A stretch of DNA of 38,495 nucleotides from Thermoplasmatota archaeon (GTDB lineage: Archaea; Thermoplasmatota; Thermoplasmata; Halarchaeoplasmatales; Halarchaeoplasmataceae): positions 1-38,495 of the forward strand of contig JAGXLI010000013.1 of NCBI GenBank assembly GCA_018334755.1, read 5' to 3'. Both the position numbers and the translations under genes were made by a program. Shown in pieces: positions 32,474 through 38,495 of the stretch (positions within the stretch are counted from its first letter, which is position 1; each line of letters begins with the position of its first letter). Below the pieces are notes generated by a model. That model made no database searches. It worked only from the letters and a program-made list of their open reading frames with translations, and had not been told where the DNA came from.

Positions 32474-33682
32474 TTGGATATACAAGACGATAAGGTGATA
32501 AATTGTGACGTCCTAGTCGTGGGAGGAGGACCAATAGGTAGTACCGCAGCCCGTTTTGCCGCCAAGAACGGCGTGGATGATGTTCTGGTGATCGAGAAAA
32601 GACAGGAGATCGGTTCACCGGTAAGATGCGCCGAAGGCATATCTCTCACATGGCTGGATGAGGTGGAGATCGAAGAGAGCGACCATTTCATAAAAAAGAA
32701 AGTCAAAGGTTCAAAACTGTATTCCCCGAACGGGAATAAGATGACCATAGGTAAGGAACTAGCCGGTGACGAAGTGGGAGGCGTGTTAGAACGAGACATC
32801 TTCGACAAAGAGATGGCTGTCCTGGCCGGTAGAGAAGGTGTTAACTTCATGCTCAAAACGGCTGCCACCGACGTGATCAAAGAGAACGGTAAAGTGACCG
32901 GTGTGAAGGCCAAGAAGATGGGGGAAGAGTTCGAGATCCACGCCGATCTCGTCATCGGAGCCGACGGCTTCGAATCGCAGGTGGGCAGATGGGCGGGTCT
33001 TTACGAACAAATCCCTTCCAAGGACATAATGACATGCTTCCAGTACAGGATGGTAGATATCGATATCGAACCCGATTACACTCACTTTTATTTAGGAAAG
33101 GTCGCTCCGGGCGGTTACGTGTGGATCTTCCCGAAGGGAGACGATAAGGCTAACGTCGGTCTCGGGGTCCAGCTCAACCAACTGGACGGCAACAAATCTC
33201 CCAAAGATTATCTCGACGAATTCATCGATTCACACGAAGGTCTGAAGAAAGGACAGGCCGTGGACATGGTCGCAGGCGGCGTCTCAGTGGGACATCCTCT
33301 TGATTCAGTCACCATGGACGGTCTGATGATGGTAGGTGACGCCGCTCGTGTAGTCGATCCCCTGACCGGCGGCGGCATAGCCAACGGTATGAAACAGGCG
33401 AAGATAGCCGGTGAGGTCGCGGCTGAAGCCGTCGAAAAGGGAAAGGTCGATGAAGATTTCTTCTCCAGATACGAAGAGAGATGGCGAGATAGATTGGAAG
33501 ATAAGATCTGGCGTAACTACATGGCAAAAGAGAAAGCCGTAGAACTCAGCGATGAAGAGTTCGATAAGATAATCGATGCTCTCTCCGAAGTAGATCTAAC
33601 AGAGCTCACCACGGAGGCCATACTGAAGGCCGTACAGAAGAAGTATCCAGAACTCGTTGAATCATTTAAGGATATGCTGTGA
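32474..33682 (+). CDS. Digeranylgeranylglycerophospholipid reductase (FAD)
   Basis: 402 aa. The N-terminal FAD loop is VVGGGPIG (residues 15-22), then the family motif IGSPVRCAEGIS. The second FAD motif is GDAARVVDPLTGGGIANGM near 275-293. The enzyme reduces the isoprenoid double bonds of archaeal lipid precursors, using ferredoxin as electron donor. I chose TTG at 32474 because GGAGGT (32461-32466) lies 7 bases before it; a GTG at 32465 falls inside that site and overlaps the ferredoxin gene. It sits between the ferredoxin (1 base) and the TPR gene (4 bases). Confidence 0.93.
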   Translation: MDIQDDKVINCDVLVVGGGPIGSTAARFAAKNGVDDVLVIEKRQEIGSPVRCAEGISLTWLDEVEIEESDHFIKKKVKGSKLYSPNGNKMTIGKELAGDEVGGVLERDIFDKEMAVLAGREGVNFMLKTAATDVIKENGKVTGVKAKKMGEEFEIHADLVIGADGFESQVGRWAGLYEQIPSKDIMTCFQYRMVDIDIEPDYTHFYLGKVAPGGYVWIFPKGDDKANVGLGVQLNQLDGNKSPKDYLDEFIDSHEGLKKGQAVDMVAGGVSVGHPLDSVTMDGLMMVGDAARVVDPLTGGGIANGMKQAKIAGEVAAEAVEKGKVDEDFFSRYEERWRDRLEDKIWRNYMAKEKAVELSDEEFDKIIDALSEVDLTELTTEAILKAVQKKYPELVESFKDML

Positions 33683-33686
33683 GTGT

Positions 33687-34988
33687 ATGGTTGATAGGAG
33701 TTGTAACGGTCAGAGGAACTCCGTAGAGACAAGCAAGATCAGGACCGTATTGAGACAGGAGTTGGGCGATCCTGGAGAAAAGATATTGGATGGATTTTTG
33801 GAAGAGACGGGTGAAAAGAGATTAGAGTTTGAACGGATCGAGAGATTCGAGGATCGGTTGTACCAGCGGACAAAAAAGACTTACGGCGTCGAGAGGGCGG
33901 AATGGATCATCGATAGGATCAAGAAGATCCGTCTTCAGGCCCGACTTAGAGATTTAAAAGAGGAAAGGGAAAGCAAAGTCCAGCTCATGAACAGGTTCGA
34001 GACTTTGAAGGAACTCGGGAACATAAGCTTAAATCTGAACGAATTGGAGCGGGCCGAAGAGTATTACGAAGAGATGCATGAAGTCAGTAGAAGATTAGAG
34101 AATGAAGGGCTCATCGTTGATGCCCTGAAGAACTTAGGCGAGCTATATCTATTCGAAGGAAAACTGGGAGAAGTGAAAAGAAAAGCCAATGAGATCATCG
34201 AAAAGGCAGAGGACGAGGGGAAGAAAGCAGAGGGGATCAAATTGGCCGGGCTCGTGGCCTGGAGAAAGGGTAATTCAAAAGAGGGTCTCAGCTATCTGGA
34301 GAGGGCCTTGAAGATATTCAAAGAGGGAAGTATGATAGAAAAAGCGGCCAATACCTACCGAGATATGGCCGATATCTATATCGACCAGGAAGAGTACGAG
34401 AAAGGGGTAGAACTTTACGAGAAGGGGGCTGGGAACTTTGATGAGGCCGGTATGGATTACGAAAGGGTCGGTCTTTTGCAGGAGATCGGCATGATCCTAT
34501 CCGACAGAGGAGAAGTCGAAAGAGCTATGAACTATTTTGAAAAGATGGAAAAAGAAGCAGATGAAAGTTCACTCATCAATCTTGAGGCATGGAGTCTGTT
34601 TCACCAGGGTGAGCTACATATCGAAAAAGGAGCCTATGGTGACTCTGAAGAGAAGCTGGAAAGAGCCGTAAGGATGTTCGAAGACCAGGAAGATAGGCAC
34701 GGTGAAGCCGGGGCAAAACTGACTTACGGGAAACTTTTGACGGAGAGGGGAAGATCCAACGATTCAGAAAAGATGCTTAAAGAAGCGGTGGGATCATTCG
34801 ATGAATTAGGCCTGTTAGATTCTAAAGCGGAGGCGCTCTATCGTCTTTCCCAGGTTCAAAAGGAAATAGGAAAATCCGATACAGCGGAGAGGAATCTCGA
34901 GAATGCCCTACAGATCTATGACAGCCTCGATATGGAAGATATGAAGGAAAAAATTAAAGAAAAATTGGAGAATCGACCAAATAGTTAA
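33687..34988 (+). CDS. Tetratricopeptide-repeat protein
   Basis: About 433 aa from the ATG at 33687, 4 bases after the reductase stop. A longer in-frame start at 33657 would run back into the reductase and is unlikely. Residues about 110-425 hold seven or eight TPR-like helix pairs (for example ELGNISLNLNELERAEEYYE, YLEEALKIF-type units, NLENALQIYDSL). The first 100 residues are a charged helical region without known motifs. TPR proteins act as binding platforms. Co-transcription with the lipid genes suggests a scaffold for that pathway, but this is inference. No signal peptide, so cytoplasmic. Confidence 0.8.
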   Translation: MVDRSCNGQRNSVETSKIRTVLRQELGDPGEKILDGFLEETGEKRLEFERIERFEDRLYQRTKKTYGVERAEWIIDRIKKIRLQARLRDLKEERESKVQLMNRFETLKELGNISLNLNELERAEEYYEEMHEVSRRLENEGLIVDALKNLGELYLFEGKLGEVKRKANEIIEKAEDEGKKAEGIKLAGLVAWRKGNSKEGLSYLERALKIFKEGSMIEKAANTYRDMADIYIDQEEYEKGVELYEKGAGNFDEAGMDYERVGLLQEIGMILSDRGEVERAMNYFEKMEKEADESSLINLEAWSLFHQGELHIEKGAYGDSEEKLERAVRMFEDQEDRHGEAGAKLTYGKLLTERGRSNDSEKMLKEAVGSFDELGLLDSKAEALYRLSQVQKEIGKSDTAERNLENALQIYDSLDMEDMKEKIKEKLENRPNS

Positions 34989-35001
34989 AATATTATAAGA
35001 A
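34984..35001 (+). promoter_or_regulatory. TATA-type promoter of the Sm-like gene
   Basis: TTAAAATATTATAAG just after the TPR stop lies about 27-40 bases before the ATG at 35026, so the Sm-like gene probably has its own transcript with a short leader. Confidence 0.45.
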
Positions 35002-35025
35002 AAATCACCTAACGGATATGATAAC

Positions 35026-35241
35026 ATGGTGAAGCCGACCGGGTTCTTGAACGACCACTTGAACGAAAAAGTCGAATTACTGTTGAAGGACGGCAGTGTA
35101 TTGAAAGGAGAACTGATCGGATACGATGATCACATGAACTTAGTGCTGGAGGATACGGAGGAAAAAAGGGAAGACAAGCATCGAAAATTGGGCACTATAG
35201 TTTTAAGAGGTAACAATGTGGTTACCTTGAATCCAGAGTGA
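35026..35241 (+). CDS. Sm-like RNA-binding protein (SmAP/LSm)
   Basis: 71 aa, typical archaeal LSm. The Sm1 motif is VELLLKDGSVLKGELIGYDDHMNLVL and the Sm2 motif is IVLRGNNVVTL at the C-terminus (LGTIVLRGNNVVTLNPE). It forms a heptameric ring that binds U-rich RNA and acts in RNA processing or decay. It is usually followed by ribosomal protein L37e in archaea, but here the next gene is a convergent RNA 2'-phosphotransferase 25 bases away. Confidence 0.95.
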   Translation: MVKPTGFLNDHLNEKVELLLKDGSVLKGELIGYDDHMNLVLEDTEEKREDKHRKLGTIVLRGNNVVTLNPE

Positions 35242-35266
35242 AAAAGATATTTAAAAGAAAAGTGGT

Positions 35267-35962
35267 TCACTCTTCTTCTTCTTCTTTTTCTTCTTCTCTG
35301 ATCTCCTCGACCTCTTCATCAGAAGGCTGTTCATCGTTCAGTTCTATATATTCAGGTTCTATTTCTTCAGCTAGATAGACGTCCTTTCCCGCTTCCATTA
35401 TCTCATGATCGTCTTCCATGGCACTTTCCGCGTCCATTTTTAATATCACTGGCTCTTCCGAGCGAACCGCGCCTGCCTCTAAAGCCGAGTCATAAGTTCC
35501 ACTCAGGTGAACATAAGTTCGATCCGAGGGGTTTATCCCTCCTTCGAGCAGGAGATCGCTTTCCTTCTCGGTCGTGGGAACGTAAAGTACTTCCGGGATA
35601 TCATCTGATGGATGGTCCAATTCGATATCTACGGAGTGTCCGTAGGTCGCTCTGATGTAGTCGTCTTCACGTTGATATCTGTTCTTCTCATCGGTGGCTA
35701 CCAGAGCCTTTACGTGATATTTTCTAAGCCAGTGGAACCTCTTCTGCCTGTTTCTAAGGACCTTGACGAAGTGTTCCAAGCTTATCCAGCCGTTATCATC
35801 CATCTCAAGACTGTACTTATCAGGAAAATGACGGAGCACTCCCGCAGTCGTCTTCCCCAGATTCACACATTCCTCTTCACTCATTATGAATTTTCCTCTC
35901 TCTCCACACTTAGGGCAGTCCTCATCTCGATAATACCCGTGCTCCTCGCATTCCCTTATCAT
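35267..35962 (-). CDS. kptA: RNA 2'-phosphotransferase (Tpt1/KptA family) with N-terminal zinc ribbon
   Basis: 231 aa from the ATG at 35962; an in-frame ATG at 35998 would add 12 residues, but the family's zinc ribbon begins right at MIRECEEHG. The ribbon has C5, H8, C16 and C19. The KptA core follows: VLRHFP, RYQREDDYIRATYGHS (NAD-binding Arg/His cluster), VHLSGTYDSALEAGAVR. The enzyme transfers a 2'-phosphate from RNA to NAD+, as in yeast tRNA splicing; its role in archaea is unclear. A poly-Glu tail (EEKEEEEE) ends the protein. Convergent with the Sm-like gene. Confidence 0.9.
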   Translation of the reverse strand: MIRECEEHGYYRDEDCPKCGERGKFIMSEEECVNLGKTTAGVLRHFPDKYSLEMDDNGWISLEHFVKVLRNRQKRFHWLRKYHVKALVATDEKNRYQREDDYIRATYGHSVDIELDHPSDDIPEVLYVPTTEKESDLLLEGGINPSDRTYVHLSGTYDSALEAGAVRSEEPVILKMDAESAMEDDHEIMEAGKDVYLAEEIEPEYIELNDEQPSDEEVEEIREEEKEEEEE

Positions 35963-36086
35963 AGTTTTCACACTACCACTCTTACAAACGATTGTCATAA
36001 TAAATCTTTTGCCGGTTTGGAGTTTAAAATTTCCGGAAAACCAAATCTTCTTATATTTTTCCTTACTTCTCCTTGACGTGATAGAG

Positions 36087-37346
36087 ATGTCGGATGAGAA
36101 ATCGCGTTTATCAGGATTTCACAAGAAGGATTTAGACGAAAGGTTAGAACTGGTAAAAGAAAATTCTTCCGTGGACGAGGAACAGCTGGAAAAATTGATG
36201 GGAGAAGGACTTTCCAATGACGAAGCCGATCGTATGATCGAAAACGTTGTCGGAACGTATGAATTACCGGTGGGTGTGGCGACCAACTTTAAAGTCAATG
36301 GAGAAGACGTTCTTGTACCGATGGTGATAGAGGAATCATCTGTGGTGGCTGCGGCTTCTTTCGCGGCTAAACTCGCAAGAGAGAACGGGGGTTTTCAAGC
36401 GAGCAGCACGGAGCCGGTGATGATAAGCCAGATACAGGTCACTGGTCTCTCCAACGCGCACGCGGCCAAGATGAAGGTATTGGAAAAAAAAGAAGAACTG
36501 TGTGAACTTGCGGATGAGCAGGATCCTGTTTTGGTCGAACACGGTGGAGGTGTGGAGGACATCAGGTGCAGGGTCCTCGAGAGCAGATTCGGTCCTTATC
36601 TTGTTGTGCATCTCCTGGTCAACTGTCAAGACGCGATGGGAGCCAACGCGGTAAATACCATGGCGGAAGCCGTTGCTCCAAGAGTGGAGGAGATCACCGG
36701 CGGAGATGTTTACCTTAGAATCTTATCTAATCTGGCAGAACATCGGCTGGCAAGGGCTAGAGCCGTCTGGAAGAAAGAGGAGATAGGTGAAGATACCGTA
36801 GAGGGAGTGTTACAGGCATATGAATTCGCTAGAGTGGACCCGTACAGGTGTGCGACCCACAACAAGGGCGTGATGAATGGTGTGACCGCAGTGGTGAGCG
36901 CCACAGGGAACGATACCAGAGCGGTCGAAGCTGGAGCGCATTCTTATGCGGCTTCCGGAGGAGGTTACTCTCCGTTGACCACTTGGGAGAGGACGGAAGA
37001 CGGGGATCTAGCTGGAACGATCGAGATACCCGTTCCCGTCGGAACCATCGGAGGCGCGACCTCTTCACACCCAGGAGCGAAAGCGAATCTAAAGATCATG
37101 GGGGTAGAAGATTCTCAGGAACTCGGAGAGATAATCGCTTCGGTAGGTCTAGCTCAGAACTTCGGCGCACTCCGCGCCCTCGCCTCGGAAGGCATCCAGA
37201 AAGGCCACATGAAGTTACATGCGAAGAACGTCGCGGTACAGGCTGGCGTTGGAGAAGAGTCGGTCGATGAAGTCGCTCAGAAGATGGTGGATGAAGGAAG
37301 TATAAGAGTGGACAGAGCTAAAGAGATAGCAGAGGATCTGGAGTGA
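36087..37346 (+). CDS. mvaA: HMG-CoA reductase, class II (bacterial-like) type
   Basis: 419 aa. ENVVGTYELPVGVATNFKVNG, DAMGANAVNTMAEAVAP and RILSNLAEHRLARA are class II signatures, unlike the usual archaeal class I enzyme. Catalytic residues are in place: E83, K260 (THNKGVMNG), D276 (TGNDTRAVEAGA) and H374 (KGHMKLH), with K-D and D-H spacings (16 and 98) equal to the Pseudomonas mevalonii enzyme. It makes mevalonate from HMG-CoA, the committed step to archaeal isoprenoid lipids. I chose the ATG at 36087 (GTGAT 4 bases upstream); the open frame before it, back to 36009, is not supported. Confidence 0.95.
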   Translation: MSDEKSRLSGFHKKDLDERLELVKENSSVDEEQLEKLMGEGLSNDEADRMIENVVGTYELPVGVATNFKVNGEDVLVPMVIEESSVVAAASFAAKLARENGGFQASSTEPVMISQIQVTGLSNAHAAKMKVLEKKEELCELADEQDPVLVEHGGGVEDIRCRVLESRFGPYLVVHLLVNCQDAMGANAVNTMAEAVAPRVEEITGGDVYLRILSNLAEHRLARARAVWKKEEIGEDTVEGVLQAYEFARVDPYRCATHNKGVMNGVTAVVSATGNDTRAVEAGAHSYAASGGGYSPLTTWERTEDGDLAGTIEIPVPVGTIGGATSSHPGAKANLKIMGVEDSQELGEIIASVGLAQNFGALRALASEGIQKGHMKLHAKNVAVQAGVGEESVDEVAQKMVDEGSIRVDRAKEIAEDLE

Positions 37347-37368
37347 GCTAAAGATTTATTTAGATATA

Positions 37369-37412
37369 GAAGAAGCCGGGCCTTTAAAGAGTTCTTCTCT
37401 TTCGTTTATTTT
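37369..37412 (+). terminator. Stem plus T-rich tract after HMG-CoA reductase
   Basis: AGAAGAA (37369-37375) can pair with TTCTTCT (37392-37398), followed by the T-rich CTTTCGTTTATTTTCTTTTATC. It lies between two convergent genes and may end both transcripts. Confidence 0.35.
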
Positions 37413-37415
37413 CTT

Positions 37416-37670
37416 TTATCTTTTTTTCGATTTCGGACCAGCTTTTTTGGCCTTTTGTTGGTACTTTTTCTGCTTTTTCCGAGTCTTCTTTATCTTCTTC
37501 TGATATTTCTCTATCTTCTTCTCGTACTTCGCTATCTTTTTCTCCTGTTTGGCCGCCTTCTTTTCGTATTTAGCTTGCTTTTTGAGCTGGTCAGCCCTAT
37601 CAGCTTTCTTTTTGGCCGACTTCTTGCGCTGCTTCCCCTTCTTTTTAGACGATGAACTTCTTTTGGCCAT
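37416..37670 (-). CDS. Extremely lysine-rich basic protein (coiled-coil, nucleic-acid-binding-like)
   Basis: 84 aa from the ATG at 37670 (a GTG at 37679 is the alternative; GTGAT lies 4 bases upstream of the ATG). About half of the residues are Lys or Arg. The middle is a run of KYEKKxxKxEKKI heptads (KIAKYEKKIEKYQKKIKK), so a long basic coiled coil is likely; the N-terminus is MAKRSSSSKKKGKQRKK. It resembles histone-H1-like or other DNA/RNA-compacting proteins in composition only. Against the very acidic proteome around it this is a striking outlier. No family is assigned. Confidence 0.6.
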   Translation of the reverse strand: MAKRSSSSKKKGKQRKKSAKKKADRADQLKKQAKYEKKAAKQEKKIAKYEKKIEKYQKKIKKTRKKQKKYQQKAKKAGPKSKKR

Positions 37671-37725
37671 CAGAATCACATGTATAGTAATGGGGAGAAG
37701 ATATAAAGATTTTATTGAAGAAGTA

Positions 37726-37760
37726 TAGAAATAGAGGGGAAGGGGTTTTAGGTGTGTTTG
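37726..37760. repeat. Shared 3' flank of the pilin genes, copy 1
   Basis: The stretch around AAATAGAGGGGAAGGGGTTTTAGGTGTGTTTG, just downstream of the first pilin stop, recurs with small changes at 38391-38425 downstream of the second pilin (AAATAGAAGGAAAGGGTTTTTTAGGTGTTTTTG). The duplication unit therefore included non-coding DNA past the stop, which may hold a terminator. Confidence 0.5.
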
Positions 37761-37775
37761 TGCGAGGTATTAGCC

Positions 37776-38255
37776 TTACTCGAGGTCCAGTCTTAGGTTG
37801 GTGTTAGCTATCCTGAATTGCATGTCATTTGAGATAGCTTCGTCGGGATCGCCAGCAACTATTATCCTGAACGAGTCTCCACTGTTTATTTCACCGTTAC
37901 CGTCGTTATCGTTCCAGACTACCCATACGTCGGTTCCCTCGACATCGAACGTCAGATTTGCGTCACCGGTACCTGGATTGTTAGCGTAATTCGTGTAATC
38001 CACAGAGGCACCTGTACTCGTGTTATACAACTGTATCTTGTCCTCGTCCCAGTCAACGCTTCCACCGTTGATCTCCACCAGCCATCCTTCGGTACTATCA
38101 TCTACACCTCCTGACAGTGGGTTCGTATCATCTGTGTTCGCGTCATCGGGCAGCATCATATACAGCGTGGCTGCCAGCACGACCGTTATCGCCACCATCA
38201 AGATGGTCGCGATAACAGGCGATACACCTCTTTCCTTTCTATTCAATAATCTCAT
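37776..38255 (-). CDS. Archaeal type IV pilin (class III signal peptide)
   Basis: 159 aa from the ATG at 38255, supported by AGGAGGA at 38264-38270 on the minus strand (a longer frame to 38279 runs through this ribosome site). The class III signal reads NRKERG-VSPVIATILMVAITVVLAA, with PilD/EppA-type cleavage expected after G10 and a hydrophobic assembly helix right after. The mature body is acidic and Asn-rich with several NxS/T sites. These proteins form adhesion or surface filaments. It is followed by a second, partial pilin gene upstream on the same strand, so this is a tandem pilin locus. The gap between them holds TATA-like TATAAAAC (38290-38300) and no gene. Confidence 0.92.
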   Translation of the reverse strand: MRLLNRKERGVSPVIATILMVAITVVLAATLYMMLPDDANTDDTNPLSGGVDDSTEGWLVEINGGSVDWDEDKIQLYNTSTGASVDYTNYANNPGTGDANLTFDVEGTDVWVVWNDNDGNGEINSGDSFRIIVAGDPDEAISNDMQFRIANTNLRLDLE

Positions 38256-38390
38256 GGGTTGAGTCCTCCTGCAGGTCACCCTGCATCCTGTTTTATAGGG
38301 TTTGTAGTATAAAAGATTTGTTCAAAGATATCACTCAAGTATAAAATCAAGCTAGCATCGATCTTGCCGTTTTCTCCCACGCTTCAAAAA

Positions 38391-38425
38391 CAAAATAGAA
38401 GGAAAGGGTTTTTTAGGTGTTTTTG
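38391..38425. repeat. Shared 3' flank of the pilin genes, copy 2
   Basis: Second copy of the purine-rich then T-rich stretch described at 37726-37760, here downstream of the partial pilin. Confidence 0.5.
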
Positions 38426-38445
38426 CTGGCTAGAAGCTACTTCGC

Positions 38446-38495
38446 TTATTCGAGTTCCAACTGTAGATTGGTGTTGGCTACTCTGAATTCCCAGT
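38446..38495 (-). CDS. Second type IV pilin, C-terminal end only (cut by the window)
   Basis: The minus-strand frame ending in TAA at 38446-38448 encodes WEFRVANTNLQLELE. This matches the end of the first pilin (MQFRIANTNLRLDLE) at 10 of 15 residues. It is the last part of a paralog whose body lies outside the window, so the locus is a tandem pilin array on the minus strand. Confidence 0.8.
   Translation of the reverse strand, partial: WEFRVANTNLQLELE

Noticed and set aside
33657-33686. Earlier start for the TPR protein
   Set aside because: It would overlap the reductase gene and add a Cys-rich stretch read from the wrong frame of that gene.
36009-36086. N-terminal extension of HMG-CoA reductase
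   Set aside because: The extra 26 residues are hydrophobic and unlike the family; the ATG at 36087 has a ribosome site and fits family length.

Overview
The window is archaeal chromosome. The evidence is: genes for archaeal membrane lipids (a tetraether-synthase-type radical SAM protein, geranylgeranyl reductase, HMG-CoA reductase), an Sm-like protein, a Hel308 helicase, a TrmB regulator, archaeal type IV pilins, an archaeosortase, TATA-type promoters with several leaderless or short-leader genes, GGTGAT/GGAGG ribosome sites, and a tRNA without an encoded CCA. HMG-CoA reductase is the class II (bacterial-like) form, which among archaea is known from Thermoplasmata and Archaeoglobi. With the very acidic proteome (many Glu/Asp tails) this suggests a Thermoplasmatota-like, perhaps salt-adapted lineage. 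The taxon is inference.

Layout. 1-1234: the tail of an unknown gene and a D-2-hydroxyacid dehydrogenase with an altered active site. 1339-3827 (minus): a four-gene sulfur/Fe-S operon, tusA - dsrE-like - iscS-like - iscU fused to a MIP18 domain. The IscS lacks the PLP-binding lysine, and this is the most unusual system in the window. 4011-5375: a cytoplasmic beta-lactamase-fold serine hydrolase. 5491-15543: two giant paralogous surface proteins (2099 and about 1192 aa) built from GLUG, NEW3/CARDB-like, Ig-like and InlB-B-type repeats, with one C-terminal membrane anchor and the same acidic tail. DNA downstream shows they arose by duplication. 15548-18643: a small membrane protein, Hel308 with a C-terminal PIP box, and an MTH1187-family protein.

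18745-21275 is a compact purine-salvage operon (methylthioadenosine/methylthioinosine phosphorylase, MTA/5'-deoxyadenosine/SAH deaminase, hypoxanthine phosphoribosyltransferase). 21277-23137 looks like an accessory island: a gene remnant, a zinc-ribbon nucleotidyltransferase with a small basic partner, a VapBC pair and a possible 44-47 aa membrane peptide, ending beside tRNA-Ile(GAT). 23338-25415 (minus) carries cysteine synthase, an OsmC protein and a family 4 uracil-DNA glycosylase. 25491-30584 (minus) holds a large MMPL/RND exporter, a TrmB regulator and an archaeosortase, which suggests envelope work.

30722-34988 is a lipid-maturation operon: radical SAM tetraether synthase, 2[4Fe-4S] ferredoxin, geranylgeranyl reductase and a TPR protein. 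HMG-CoA reductase at 36087-37346 supplies the same isoprenoid pathway. The rest is the Sm-like protein, RNA 2'-phosphotransferase, an extremely lysine-rich small protein and tandem type IV pilin genes, the second cut by the window end.
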